Both the position numbers and the translations under genes were made by a program. The notes under the pieces were generated by a model that worked only from the letters and a program-made list of their open reading frames with translations, ran no database searches and was not told the origin of the DNA. A stretch of 64,000 bases of DNA from Burkholderiales bacterium. Its GTDB lineage: Bacteria > Pseudomonadota > Gammaproteobacteria > Burkholderiales > SG8-41. The DNA lies in the NCBI GenBank assembly GCA_030683105.1, contig JAUXMZ010000048.1:32296-96295 (forward strand), read 5' to 3'. Below, piece by piece: positions 34,086-43,282 of this stretch (position 1 is its first letter; each line of letters opens with the position of its first letter).

Positions 34086-34583
34086 TTATTCTACCAGCTT
34101 GAGCGGCATCAGCTCGCGCAGCATCTGGAACAAAGCGCGGTAGCTCTTGGGTGGTTTGTTCAATTCGCGCTCGCGCAAGGTGTTGCGGATCAGGGTGCGC
34201 AACTGTTGAATGTCGGCCTGAGGGTGCGCGCCGACGAGTTCATTGAGCGCAGTCTCGTCCACGAGCAGGCGGTCGCGCCAGCGCTCGATGTGATGCAGCC
34301 ACGCCTTGTGCTCGTCGGAAGTGTTTTTCCAGAGGTCGAGCTGGGCGCGTATCGGCTCGGGATCGATAGTGCGCATCAACTTGCCGATGTACTGCAGCTG
34401 GCGGCGGCGCGCTTCAAATTTGGTGATCTGCCTTGCGTCGATCACCGCGTCATACAGGTTGTCGGGCAGCTCGATTTGCGCAAGCTGGTGCACGCTCAGG
34501 TCAAGCAGCTCGGCGCCCATATCCTGCAACTCGGTCATCTGTCGCTTGCGCTGCGACTTGCTGGGCGGGAGATTGTTGTCCAC
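34086..34583 (-). CDS. darP: DarP (YjgA), ribosome-associated protein
   Basis: 165 residues. PPSKSQRKRQMTELQDMGAE, then LPDNLYDAVIDARQITKFEA, then RRRQLQYIGKLMR, is the DUF615/YjgA signature; the protein is entirely helical. In E. coli it assists 50S subunit assembly. It is divergent from pmbA, an arrangement conserved in many proteobacteria; about 75 bases separate the two start codons. Confidence 0.95.
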   Translation of the reverse strand: MDNNLPPSKSQRKRQMTELQDMGAELLDLSVHQLAQIELPDNLYDAVIDARQITKFEARRRQLQYIGKLMRTIDPEPIRAQLDLWKNTSDEHKAWLHHIERWRDRLLVDETALNELVGAHPQADIQQLRTLIRNTLRERELNKPPKSYRALFQMLRELMPLKLVE

Positions 34584-34590
34584 AGGCGGG

Positions 34591-34622
34591 TTATTCAGGG
34601 TAATTGAAGCTGTTATGATAAC
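34591..34622 (+). promoter_or_regulatory. Candidate divergent promoter between darP and pmbA
   Basis: TTATTC (34591-34596), 17 bases, TATGAT (34614-34619), lying within the palindrome GTTATGATAAC (34612-34622). It faces pmbA. The -35 match is weak. Confidence 0.35.
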
Positions 34623-34658
34623 GCTCTTTTCGCGTCAGCCGCCTGAAATAGACACATC

Positions 34659-35999
34659 ATGCCAGATCATCGCTTTGCACACAGTTCCGAAACGCTCAGG
34701 CAGATTGCACAGGATTTGCTCGATTACGCCAAACAGCGCGGCGCCAGCGCCGCCGATACCGAGGTGAGCGAGGGCTTCGGCCAGACGGTCACCGCGCGGC
34801 AGGGTGAAGTCGAAACCATAGAGTACAACCGCGACAAGGGCGCAGGTGTCACGGTCTACATCGGAAAGAAGCGCGGGCATGCCAGCAGCTCCGATTTCTC
34901 GCCGCAGGCCCTGCGTGACATGGTAGATGCCGCGTTGTCGATTGCGCGCTTCACTGCCGCCGACGATTGCTCGGGCCTGGCGGATGCCGACCAGCTCGCG
35001 CGCGAATTCCCCGACTTCGATTTGTGGCACCCCTGGGATTTGCCGGTGGAACGCGCGATTGAACTGGCCCGGGCGTGCGAGGCCGCGGGCTTTGCCGTCG
35101 ATTCGCGCATAGCCAATTCGGAGGGCGCAACGGTGTCGACCCAGGAAGCGCATTTTGTTTATGCCAATTCCCTGGGATTCCTGGCCGGGTACCCGTCGTC
35201 ACGTCACAGCGTGAGCTGTTCGCTGATCGCAGGGCAGGGGGATGCCATGCAGCGCGACGACTGGTACGACATAGCTCGCGACCCGCTGGATCTGCCTGCC
35301 CCGGAAGCCGTCGGCCGGCGCGCCGGCGAGCGTGCCATCAAGCGCCTGGGGGCGAGAAAGATCTCCACTACGCAGGTGCCGGTGCTGTTCGAGGCGCCTA
35401 TAGCATCGTCCCTGCTCGGCCATTATGTGTCGGCGGTCAGCGGCGGCAGCCTCTACCGCAAGTCGTCGTTCCTGCTCGACAGCATGGGCAATCAGGTCTT
35501 TGCGCCGCTTGTGAATATCAGCGATCTGCCGCATGTCGTGAAGGGGCTGGCGAGCAGCGCGTTCGACGAGGAAGGCGTCGCGACACAGGCGCGCGACGTG
35601 GTGAAGGACGGTGTGGTGCAGGGCTATTTCCTCGGCAGCTATTCGGCGCGCAAGCTGGGCATGCGGTCTACGGGCAATGCCGGCGGCAACCATAACCTCA
35701 TCCTGCAAGATACCGGCGAGGATTTCGCGGCGCTGCTCAAAAAAATGGGCACCGGCCTGCTGGTGACCGAACTCATGGGGCAGGGCGTCAATGCCGTGAC
35801 CGGCGATTATTCTCGTGGCGCAGCCGGGTTCTGGGTCGAAAATGGCGAGATCGCCTATCCGGTTCAGGAAATCACCATCGCCGGGAATCTCAAGGATGTG
35901 TTCCACGCCATCATTGCGGTAGGCAACGATGTGAACCGGCGTGTGCCCAGGCAATGCGGGTCGATACTGATCGAGCGGATGATGATCGCGGGCGACTGA
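34659..35999 (+). CDS. pmbA: PmbA (TldE), metalloprotease-family subunit
   Basis: 446 residues, ATG 34659. Family blocks: LLDYAKQRGASAADTEVSEG, TRYN-like EYNRDKGAGVTVYIGKKRGH, SSDFSPQALRDMVDAALSIA and the end QEITIAGNLKDVFHAIIAVG. TldD/PmbA form a complex whose metal site resides in TldD; it processes peptides such as microcin B17 and antitoxin CcdA. No tldD is in the window. Divergent from darP. Confidence 0.94.
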   Translation: MPDHRFAHSSETLRQIAQDLLDYAKQRGASAADTEVSEGFGQTVTARQGEVETIEYNRDKGAGVTVYIGKKRGHASSSDFSPQALRDMVDAALSIARFTAADDCSGLADADQLAREFPDFDLWHPWDLPVERAIELARACEAAGFAVDSRIANSEGATVSTQEAHFVYANSLGFLAGYPSSRHSVSCSLIAGQGDAMQRDDWYDIARDPLDLPAPEAVGRRAGERAIKRLGARKISTTQVPVLFEAPIASSLLGHYVSAVSGGSLYRKSSFLLDSMGNQVFAPLVNISDLPHVVKGLASSAFDEEGVATQARDVVKDGVVQGYFLGSYSARKLGMRSTGNAGGNHNLILQDTGEDFAALLKKMGTGLLVTELMGQGVNAVTGDYSRGAAGFWVENGEIAYPVQEITIAGNLKDVFHAIIAVGNDVNRRVPRQCGSILIERMMIAGD

Positions 36000-36024
36000 T
36001 AGAACCGCTGGTGAACGGCAACTT

Positions 36025-36142
36025 CAAGATTCAGCCACGGAGATCACAGAGATCACAGAGAAGGTAATTGCCGCGTAAATATTAGACTCGCATTGTTTTT
36101 CTCTGTGAACTCTGTGCCCTCTGTGGCTAATGATTTTGATTT
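36025..36142. repeat. Palindromic element, cacagagat type
   Basis: Left arm agccacggagatcacagaga (36033-36052), then tcacagag; a loop of about 40 AT-rich bases; right arm ctctgtgaactctgtgccct (36101-36120), then ctgtggctaa and gattttga. It lies between pmbA and the TRAP receptor gene. Confidence 0.8.
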
Positions 36143-36181
36143 TCGTCGCTGAGCATCAATCCATTGCAGATGGAGGCGAAC

Positions 36182-37273
36182 ATGAAAAGACGACAGTTTC
36201 TGACTCAGGCCGGCGCCGGCCTTGCCGCAAGCGCCGTAGCCGCGCCGGCAATCGCGCAGTCGCAACCTGCCATACACTGGCGGATGGCGTCGAGCTTTCC
36301 CAAAAACCTCGATACGCTTTACGGCGCGGGCGAGATGCTGGTCAAGCGTGTGGCCGATGCCACCGACGGCAAATTCCAGATCCGCCTGTTCGCCAGCGGC
36401 GAAATTGTTCCCGGCCTGCAGGTGCTGGATGCGGTGCAAAACGGCACGATCGAATGCGGCCATACCGTGCCTTATTACTATGTGGGCAAGGATCCGGCAT
36501 TTGCTTTTGCAACGGCGATCCCGTTCGGCCTCAACGCGCGTCAGCAGAATGCCTGGATGTATTACGGCGGCGGCACGCAGGCGATGGCTGCGCTGTTCAG
36601 GGAATACGGCTGCATCCAGTTTCCGGGAGGTAACACCGGCGCGCAAATGGGCGGCTGGTTCCGCAAGGAAATCAAAACCCTGGCGGACCTCAGGGGGTTG
36701 AAGATGCGCATACCCGGCCTGGCCGGACAGGTCATGTCCAGGCTTGGCGTGGTGCCGCAGCAAATCGCCGGCGGCGAGCTCTATCAGGCGTTGGAACGCG
36801 GCACCATAGACGCGGCCGAGTGGGTGGGACCGTATGACGACGAGAAACTCGGGCTCAACAAGGTCGCCAAGTACTATTACTACCCGGGCTGGTGGGAAGG
36901 CGGTCCCCAGCTCTCCGTCATCGTCAATATCAAAAAATGGGTAACACTGCCCAAAGCGTACAAGGCGGTGTTTGAAGCGGCGTGCGCCGAATCCAATGTG
37001 CACATGCTGGCGCGCTACGATTCTGCAAACCCGCATGCCCTGAAGCGGCTGGTGGGCGGGGGCACGCAGTTGCGACCGTTCCCAAAGGCGGTGTTGGAGG
37101 CGGGGCAGAAAGCGGCGTTCGAACTCTACGATGAGCTGGCGGCCAAGAGCCCGTACTTCAAGAGCATCTATGAAGGATGGCTGAAATTCCGCGCCGATCA
37201 GTTCCTGTGGTTCCGCGTCGCCGAAGCCAGCTACGACAATTTCGTATTCACCAGTCAGCCCAGGAAAAAGTAG
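36182..37273 (+). CDS. TRAP transporter substrate-binding protein, DctP type
   Basis: The start ATG at 36182 (ggaggcgaac directly upstream) gives 363 residues. The N-terminus MKRRQFLTQAGAGLAASAVA with APAIAQ is a signal peptide, of Tat type by its RRQFL. The mature protein starts HWRMASSFPKNLDTLYGAGE and has the family stretch LKMRIPGLAGQVMSRLGVVP. YYYPGWWEGGPQLSVIVNIK is characteristic of the subgroup annotated as mannitol/chloroaromatic-type receptors, whose true ligands are often organic acids. It is convergent with the permease genes 37510-39500, its likely partners. Confidence 0.93.
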   Translation: MKRRQFLTQAGAGLAASAVAAPAIAQSQPAIHWRMASSFPKNLDTLYGAGEMLVKRVADATDGKFQIRLFASGEIVPGLQVLDAVQNGTIECGHTVPYYYVGKDPAFAFATAIPFGLNARQQNAWMYYGGGTQAMAALFREYGCIQFPGGNTGAQMGGWFRKEIKTLADLRGLKMRIPGLAGQVMSRLGVVPQQIAGGELYQALERGTIDAAEWVGPYDDEKLGLNKVAKYYYYPGWWEGGPQLSVIVNIKKWVTLPKAYKAVFEAACAESNVHMLARYDSANPHALKRLVGGGTQLRPFPKAVLEAGQKAAFELYDELAAKSPYFKSIYEGWLKFRADQFLWFRVAEASYDNFVFTSQPRKK

Positions 37274-37312
37274 CCGGCCCTGGCCGTGTAAGAAAGGGGT
37301 TTTACAACCGCG

Positions 37313-37502
37313 ACAAAATCTAAATCATTAGCCGCCGATGAACGCCGATAAGATCAATAGCGAGAAATCATTGGCAGGATTTGCATGATTAATTTGATGC
37401 TTGTTATTTGATCTGGTCATCCTGTAAATCCCGTCTGTTTGCTTTTTTATCGGCGTGTATCTGCGTTCATCGGCGGTTAAATAGGTCTTGGTTTTTTTGA
37501 TA
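37313..37502. repeat. Palindromic element, gccgatgaac type, copy 4
   Basis: Left end gacaaaatctaaa, arm gccgccgatgaacgccgata (37331-37350). The inner pair is ggcaggatttgcatgattaa and tcatcctgtaaatcccgtct. The right arm is atcggcgtgtatctgcgttc (37449-37468), then atcggcggttaa and outer end gtcttggtttttttga. It lies between the convergent receptor and permease genes. Confidence 0.8.
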
Positions 37503-37509
37503 AGTTCAC

Positions 37510-38943
37510 TTATTTCGATTCGCGCAGCATGCGGTCGATTTCCGCCGCGGCTTTGTCCTCCTGCGGGCTGTCCGCTGCCGGTTTCCTGATCTCGATGCCG
37601 GGTGTGTTTCGCGCCGCGCCCGCGCCGGCGTTGACAGTGACCAGGGCCGGCCAGGCAATCACGATCACCAACGCGAGCACCTGTATACCGACGAACGGAA
37701 TAATGCCTTTGTAGATATCGGCGGTGCGAATTTCCCGGGGCGCCACGCTGCGCAGATAAAACAGCGCGAAGCCGAACGGCGGCGTGAGGAACGACATCTG
37801 CAGATTCATGCCGATCATGACCGCGAACCACACCGGGTCTATGCCCATCTTGGCCGCGACCGGCGCCACCAGCGGCAGCAGGATGAACGCGATCTCGAAA
37901 AAATCGAGGAAAAAGCCAAGCACGAAAATGAGCAGGTTGACGATGATCAGGAAGCCGATCGCGCCGCCTGGCACCAGGGTGAACAGCCGTTCGACCCACA
38001 GATCACCATCAACCGCCCGGAATATCAGTGCGAACACCGTCGAGCCGATGAGGATGAACATGACAAAGCTCGACAATTTCGCGGTGGACTCGAGCGAGTC
38101 GCGCAGTACCGCATAATCAAGACGCCGTTTGGCCAGGGCCAGGGCGAGCGCGCCTACCGCGCCCATCGCGCCGCCCTCGCTGGGCGTGGCGATGCCCATG
38201 AGTATCGAACCCAGCACCAGGAAGATCAACGTCAGCGGCGGCACCATGACGAGCAGCGCGTGACGGTATAGCGGCCAGCCTCTGAGCGTGCGTGCCTCGG
38301 GCGGCAGCGCCGGGACGGCGGAGGGCCTGACGATGGACACGATGAGGACATAGCCCATCAGCAGGCCGACCAGCAGCAGGCCGGGCAGTACCGCGCCGGC
38401 ATAGACGTCGCCAACGGAGGCGCCGAGCACGTCGGCCAGCACGATCAGCACGATCGAAGGCGGGATGATTTGCGCCAGAGTGCCGGAGGCGCAGATGACG
38501 CCCGAGGCGAGCTGCTGCGAATAGCCGTAGCGCAGCATGACGGGCAGCGAGATCAGTCCCATCGCGATCACCGAGGCGGCGATGACACCGGTGGTGGCGG
38601 CAAGCAGCGCGCCAACGAGTATCACCGCATAAGCGACGCCGCCGCGGACCGGACCGAACAGCTGGCCGACGGTGTCGAGCAGGTCTTCGGCCATGCCGCT
38701 GCGCTCCAGGACCAGCCCCATGAACGTGAAGAAGGGTATGGCGAGCAGCAGCGGGTTGGCCATGATGCCGTAGATGCGCTGCGGCAGGGCCTGCAGCAGT
38801 TCGGGCTGCAGCAAGCCGAGTTCAAAACCGATAACGGCAAACAGCAGCCCGTTGGCCGCCAGCGCAAACGCGACCGGGTAGCCCAGCAGCAGGAAGACCA
38901 CGAGTCCTGCGAACATGAGCGGAGCCATCAGTTCAAAAGCCAT
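37510..38943 (-). CDS. TRAP transporter large permease, DctM type
   Basis: 477 residues, ATG 38943. It starts ELMAPLMFAGLVVFLLLGYP and has 12 or more membrane segments; family blocks include IPFFTFMGLVLERSGMAEDL, GGVAYAVILVGALLAATTGV and CASGTLAQIIPPSIVLIVLA. The last ~45 residues are a charged tail (EIRKPAADSPQEDKAAAEID) not usual in DctM. It imports an anion with Na+ symport, together with the small permease 14 bases upstream and a periplasmic receptor. Confidence 0.94.
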   Translation of the reverse strand: MAFELMAPLMFAGLVVFLLLGYPVAFALAANGLLFAVIGFELGLLQPELLQALPQRIYGIMANPLLLAIPFFTFMGLVLERSGMAEDLLDTVGQLFGPVRGGVAYAVILVGALLAATTGVIAASVIAMGLISLPVMLRYGYSQQLASGVICASGTLAQIIPPSIVLIVLADVLGASVGDVYAGAVLPGLLLVGLLMGYVLIVSIVRPSAVPALPPEARTLRGWPLYRHALLVMVPPLTLIFLVLGSILMGIATPSEGGAMGAVGALALALAKRRLDYAVLRDSLESTAKLSSFVMFILIGSTVFALIFRAVDGDLWVERLFTLVPGGAIGFLIIVNLLIFVLGFFLDFFEIAFILLPLVAPVAAKMGIDPVWFAVMIGMNLQMSFLTPPFGFALFYLRSVAPREIRTADIYKGIIPFVGIQVLALVIVIAWPALVTVNAGAGAARNTPGIEIRKPAADSPQEDKAAAEIDRMLRESK

Positions 38944-38957
38944 TGCCGAGCCGCCTT

Positions 38958-39500
38958 TTATTCCGCGTGCTCGCGGCCCGGGGCTTCGGGCTGCGCCGCA
39001 TCGCCGGCGAGGAAGGCCAGGCGCTTGATGGTTTCCGCAATGCCCTGCAGCATCAGCAGCAGGAAGGCCAGCGGCAGCACCAGTTTGATCGGCCAGCGCG
39101 CCAGACCCCCGGCGTCAGCAGAGAGTTCGCCGATGCGGTAAGACTCGATAAATGCGCTGCCGCCGTACCAGACAATGATGGCGCACACCGGTAACAGCAT
39201 GAACAGTGCACCGAACACGTCTATCCAGGCCTGCGTGCGCTGAGACAGGCGGCCGGAAACGAGATCGATGCGCACGTGGGCGTTGTGTTTCAGCGTGTAG
39301 CCTGCTGCGCCCAGAAACACGATCGAGTACAGATACCACTGGATTTCGAGGAAGGCGTTGGAACTCAGGCTAAATCCATAGCGGGCAATAGCGTTGCCGG
39401 CGCTGATCAGCACGCAGGCGAGTATCAACCAGTGGGTAAACCGCCCCACGCGCTCGTTGAGCCCGTCGATCAGGCGGGCCAAAGCCAGGAAAAACCGCAT
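38958..39500 (-). CDS. TRAP transporter small permease, DctQ type
   Basis: 180 residues, ATG 39500. Four membrane segments: LIDGLNERVGRFTHWLILAC opens the first, followed by FLEIQWYLYSIVFLGAAGYT, AWIDVFGALFMLLPVCAIIV and a last helix LVLPLAFLLLMLQGIAETIK. The block ETQWY-like EIQWYLY and HVRIDLVSGRLSQRTQAWID are DctQ signatures. It is co-transcribed with the large permease. Confidence 0.93.
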   Translation of the reverse strand: MRFFLALARLIDGLNERVGRFTHWLILACVLISAGNAIARYGFSLSSNAFLEIQWYLYSIVFLGAAGYTLKHNAHVRIDLVSGRLSQRTQAWIDVFGALFMLLPVCAIIVWYGGSAFIESYRIGELSADAGGLARWPIKLVLPLAFLLLMLQGIAETIKRLAFLAGDAAQPEAPGREHAE

Positions 39501-39721
39501 TCATTCTCCAGCGGCGAAAGCCTCGCCACTCATTTTCGGGTACCCATGATACGTGCCTCAGAGATAAATAGGAAAACCGCCCGGCGCACTCGCGAAGACG
39601 CACGGCAGAGCGCCAGCAAGGCTGGTTACCCTGATTTTCATGCCCCGCAACCACCTGCCACCGGCGCGAGTTAAGCATGGTAAAATCAATTGCTTAGCCC
39701 CCCTTTTTTTTGCAGGTGATC

Positions 39722-40969
39722 ATGTTTTCATCCAAAGACCGCATTGAAAGTTTCGATCCCGAACTGTGGCGCGCCATCGCGCAGGAGTCGCAGCGCCAGG
39801 AAGACCACATCGAGCTGATCGCCTCTGAGAACTATGCCAGCCCGCGCGTGCTGCAGGCCCAGGGCTCGGTACTGACCAACAAATACGCCGAGGGTTACCC
39901 GGGCAAACGCTATTACGGCGGCTGCGAGTACGTCGATATCGCGGAGCAGCTGGCCATCGACCGCGCCAAAAAGCTGTTCCACGCGGGGTATGCCAACGTG
40001 CAGCCGCATTCCGGCGCGCAGGCCAACCAGGCGGTGTATGCGGCGACGCTGCATCCCGGCGACACCATACTCGGCATGTCGCTCGACGCTGGCGGCCATC
40101 TGACCCACGGCGCAGCGGTCAACATCAGCGGCCGGTATTACGATGCGTTCGGGTACGGGCTCGATCCCGAAACCGAGGAGATCGATTATGCAGAGGTCGA
40201 GGAGATTGCGAACGTGCGCAAGCCCAAGCTGATCATTGCCGGCGCATCGGCATATTCGCGGGTGTTTGACTGGAAACGTTTCCGCGCCATTGCCGATCAC
40301 GTGGGCGCGCTGCTGATGGCGGACATCGCGCATTACGCGGGGCTGATTGCGGCGGGGCTGTACCCGAGCCCTATCGGTATCGCCGATTTCGTGACCAGCA
40401 CCACCCACAAGACGCTGCGCGGTCCGCGCGGCGGACTGATCCTGGCCGATGCCAAGCACGAGAAAATCCTCAACTCGGCGATATTCCCGCAGACGCAGGG
40501 CGGTCCCCTGATGCATGTCATTGCCGCCAAGGCCGTCGCTCTGAAAGAGGCGATGGCCCCTGAATTCAAGGTTTACCAGGAGCAGGTGCTGGATAACGCG
40601 CGGGTGATGGCCAAGGTGCTGCACGAGCGCGGGTTCCGCATCGTTTCCGGGCGCACCGACTGCCACATGTTCCTGGTCGATCTGCGCGGCAAGCTGACCG
40701 GCCGCGATGCCGAGGCGGCACTCGGGCGCGCGAACATCACGGTCAACAAGAATGCGGTGCCCAACGATCCGCAGAAACCGACGATCACGAGCGGCATCCG
40801 CGTCGGTTCCCCGGCAATGACGACGCGGGGTTTTAAGGAGCTCGAAGCCGAGACGCTCGCCAACCTGATCGCTGACGTGCTTGAAGCATCGGGTGACGAC
40901 AAGGCCATCAAACGCGTGGCGGGCGAGGTCAAGAAATTGTGCGACAAATTTCCCGTTTACGGGTCGTAA
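39722..40969 (+). CDS. glyA: Serine hydroxymethyltransferase
   Basis: The start ATG at 39722, with aggtg five bases ahead, gives 415 residues. PLP-fold type [61 protein letters not shown], and the Schiff-base Lys in [19 protein letters not shown]. It converts serine plus tetrahydrofolate to glycine plus methylene-tetrahydrofolate. It is followed by nrdR and the rib genes in the order typical of betaproteobacteria. No glycine riboswitch is visible in its 220-base leader. Confidence 0.97.
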   Translation: MFSSKDRIESFDPELWRAIAQESQRQEDHIELIASENYASPRVLQAQGSVLTNKYAEGYPGKRYYGGCEYVDIAEQLAIDRAKKLFHAGYANVQPHSGAQANQAVYAATLHPGDTILGMSLDAGGHLTHGAAVNISGRYYDAFGYGLDPETEEIDYAEVEEIANVRKPKLIIAGASAYSRVFDWKRFRAIADHVGALLMADIAHYAGLIAAGLYPSPIGIADFVTSTTHKTLRGPRGGLILADAKHEKILNSAIFPQTQGGPLMHVIAAKAVALKEAMAPEFKVYQEQVLDNARVMAKVLHERGFRIVSGRTDCHMFLVDLRGKLTGRDAEAALGRANITVNKNAVPNDPQKPTITSGIRVGSPAMTTRGFKELEAETLANLIADVLEASGDDKAIKRVAGEVKKLCDKFPVYGS

Positions 40970-41008
40970 TGAGTCATGGGTGAAAAGCGAATGACGGCGG
41001 TTTCGGGG

Positions 41009-41043
41009 TTTTACCCTTCACCCTTCACCCTTCACCCTTCACC
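41009..41043. repeat. Tandem heptamer acccttc
   Basis: Four to five copies of acccttc between glyA and nrdR, ending seven bases before the nrdR start codon, so the repeat occupies the place of its ribosome site. Copy number variation there would change the leader of nrdR. Confidence 0.75.
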
Positions 41044-41049
41044 GGTTTT

Positions 41050-41517
41050 ATGAAGTGCCCTTTCTGTAAAAACGATGACACGCAGGTAATCGATTCGCGG
41101 GTCAGCGACGACGGGGAGACCATACGCCGGCGGCGGCGCTGCGCCGCCTGCAGCAAGCGCTTTACCACGTATGAAACAGTCGAGCTGCGCATGCCCCAGG
41201 TCGTCAAGCAGGACGGCAGCCGCATCGAGTTCGATCTGGACAAGCTGCGCACCAGCTTCATGCGCGCGCTTCACAAGCGGCCGGTGCCGACCCCGCTGGT
41301 GGACGAGGCGGTTGCGACCATCACGCAGAACCTGCTCGCGCTCGGCGAGCGTGAAATCGCGTCGCGGCGCATAGGGGAGATGGTGATGCGCGAACTGCAC
41401 AAGCTCGATCATGTCGCCTATATCCGCTTCGCCTCGGTTTATAAAAGTTTTGAGGATGTCGACGACTTCAGGGATGCGATCAGGGAAGTGCAGAAACCCA
41501 TAGGCGAGAAGAAATAA
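41050..41517 (+). CDS. nrdR: Transcriptional repressor NrdR
   Basis: 155 residues. The zinc ribbon has C3, C6, C31 and C34 ([17 protein letters not shown] ... [13 protein letters not shown]). The ATP-cone follows at about 49-139: [20 protein letters not shown], then [20 protein letters not shown]. It senses ATP/dATP and represses ribonucleotide reductase genes by binding NrdR boxes. No typical ribosome site is seen because a heptamer repeat abuts the ATG. Confidence 0.97.
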   Translation: MKCPFCKNDDTQVIDSRVSDDGETIRRRRRCAACSKRFTTYETVELRMPQVVKQDGSRIEFDLDKLRTSFMRALHKRPVPTPLVDEAVATITQNLLALGEREIASRRIGEMVMRELHKLDHVAYIRFASVYKSFEDVDDFRDAIREVQKPIGEKK

Positions 41518-41530
41518 ATTTAGCCGCCAA

Positions 41531-41583
41531 GGCTTCTTTTTAATACCCGCTTGACGGGTACGCCAAGGCCGCCAAGTAGTCCT
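41531..41583. repeat. TACCCG-CTTGA-CGGGTA hairpin with gccgccaag repeats
   Basis: A perfect 6-base-pair hairpin at 41544-41560, preceded by ttctttttaa as at the other two copies (10195, 30361). It is flanked by direct copies of gccgccaag/gccaaggc. It lies in the 67 bases between nrdR and ribD. Confidence 0.7.
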
Positions 41584-41584
41584 T

Positions 41585-42670
41585 ATGTTCACTACTGACG
41601 ATCATCGTTACATGGCCCGGGCGCTGCAGCTGGCGCGCAAGGGGCTGTTCACCGCCGCACCCAATCCGCGGGTGGGATGCGTCATCGTGCGCGACGGGGT
41701 GATCGTGGGCGAGGGCTGGCACGAGAAGGCCGGCGCACCGCATGCCGAGATCAACGCGCTGGCCATGGCCGGCTCTCAGGCCAGGGGGGCGACCGTCTAT
41801 GTGTCGCTCGAGCCCTGCGCACACCATGGCCGCACGCCGCCGTGCACCGACGCCCTGATCGCAGCAGGGGTTGCGCGCGTGGTGGCCGCCATGCCGGACC
41901 CGAACCCGCTGGTATCGGGCAAAGGCCGGTCCGCGCTGACGGCCGCCGGGATCGCCGCCGACTCGGGCGTGCTCGAACCTGAAGCGCGCGAACTCAACAT
42001 CGGATTTGTTTCGCGCATGACGCGCGGCCGGCCGTGGGTAAGAATGAAAATCGCGGCGAGCCTGGACGGCAAGACCGCGCTGCTCAACGGCCGCAGCCAA
42101 TGGCTTACCGGGCCCGCGGCTCGACGCGACGGCCATCGCTGGCGCGCACGCGCCTGTGTCGTGCTGACCGGCGTCGGCACCATCAAAGATGACGATCCGC
42201 AGCTTACCGTGCGCGAGGTCGCAACCTCGCGCCAGCCGTTACGTGCGGTGGTCGACAGCAGACTGGAGACGCCTCTTGCGGCCAGGGTGCTCGCCGGCGG
42301 CGCGCTGGTAGCGGCGGCAGTGGAGGACGGGGAGAAGATGCGGGCGCTGCAGGATCAGGGCGCGGAAGTCGTGGTGCTGCCCAACGTGTCGGGCAAGGTC
42401 GATCTTGCCGCGTTGATGCAGGAACTGGGCCGCCGCGGCATCAACGAAGTGCACGTCGAAGCCGGGTTCAGGCTCAACGGCTCGCTGCTCAGGGAAGGGT
42501 TGGTGGACGAACTGGTCATTTATCTTGCCCCGCACCTCATTGGCGATGCCGCTAGCGGCATGTTTCATCTGCCGGCGCTTGAGACTCTGGCCGGCCGCCG
42601 CGAATTGAAAATCCACGATCTGCGCATGATAGGCAGCGATATCCGTGTCATTGCGAGGGAGCCAGACTGA
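41585..42670 (+). CDS. ribD: Bifunctional riboflavin deaminase/reductase RibD
   Basis: 361 residues. The deaminase domain (1-145) has zinc ligands in GAPHAEINAL (His, Glu) and LEPCAHHGRTPPC (two Cys); the reductase domain (about 150-361) has MKIAASLDGKTALLNGRSQW and EVHVEAGFRLNGSLLREGLV. It carries out two successive steps from GTP-derived diaminopyrimidine to the ribitylamino intermediate of riboflavin. The stop codon overlaps the ribE start (TGATG). Confidence 0.97.
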   Translation: MFTTDDHRYMARALQLARKGLFTAAPNPRVGCVIVRDGVIVGEGWHEKAGAPHAEINALAMAGSQARGATVYVSLEPCAHHGRTPPCTDALIAAGVARVVAAMPDPNPLVSGKGRSALTAAGIAADSGVLEPEARELNIGFVSRMTRGRPWVRMKIAASLDGKTALLNGRSQWLTGPAARRDGHRWRARACVVLTGVGTIKDDDPQLTVREVATSRQPLRAVVDSRLETPLAARVLAGGALVAAAVEDGEKMRALQDQGAEVVVLPNVSGKVDLAALMQELGRRGINEVHVEAGFRLNGSLLREGLVDELVIYLAPHLIGDAASGMFHLPALETLAGRRELKIHDLRMIGSDIRVIAREPD

Positions 42671-43266
42671 TGTTTACCGGAATCATCACCGCGGTGGGAA
42701 AAATCGCACGGGCCGACCAAACGCAGGGCGGACTGCGGCTGCGCGTGGACGCCGGCGGCATGCCGCTAGACGATATTGCCGTGGGCGACAGCATAGCCGT
42801 GGACGGCGTGTGCCTGACGGTGGTTGCGTGTAATGCGGTGACATTCGATGCGGACGTGTCGCGTGAAACGCTGTCATGCACCGCGGGGTTTAACCCGGGT
42901 GCGAGCGTCAACCTGGAAAAAGCGCTGCGCCTGTCGGACCGGCTGGGCGGGCATCTGGTAAGCGGTCACGTCGACGGCGTGGGCGAAGTGCAGCGTTTCG
43001 ATGCGGTCGGCGACAATCGACTGTTGGCGCTCGCGGCGCCGCCGGCCATCGCCAAATACATTGCGCGCAAAGGCTCGGTAACGGTCAGCGGCGTGAGCCT
43101 GACGGTAAACACGGTGGACGGTACCGGGTTCACGATCAACCTGATCCCGCATACGCTGCAGGCGACCAACCTGAGCCAGCTTGCGCCCGGCGCCAAGGTC
43201 AATCTCGAGGTGGACGTGCTGGCGCGCTACGCCGAGCGCCTGCGGCAGTTCGACGACGGCGACTGA
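42670..43266 (+). CDS. ribE: Riboflavin synthase alpha subunit
   Basis: 198 residues: two tandem lumazine-binding barrels, each beginning MFTGIITAVGKI- or HLVSGHVDGVGEVQRF-like, with motif GDSIAVDGVCLTVVACNAV in repeat 1 and KGSVTVSGVSLTVNTVDGTG in repeat 2. It dismutates two lumazines to riboflavin. It overlaps ribD by one base, so the two are co-translated. The next gene is convergent, ending the operon here; ribB and ribH lie 4 kb away, beyond an inserted catabolic block. Confidence 0.97.
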   Translation: MFTGIITAVGKIARADQTQGGLRLRVDAGGMPLDDIAVGDSIAVDGVCLTVVACNAVTFDADVSRETLSCTAGFNPGASVNLEKALRLSDRLGGHLVSGHVDGVGEVQRFDAVGDNRLLALAAPPAIAKYIARKGSVTVSGVSLTVNTVDGTGFTINLIPHTLQATNLSQLAPGAKVNLEVDVLARYAERLRQFDDGD

Positions 43267-43282
43267 ATCCGCCGCGCAGATT

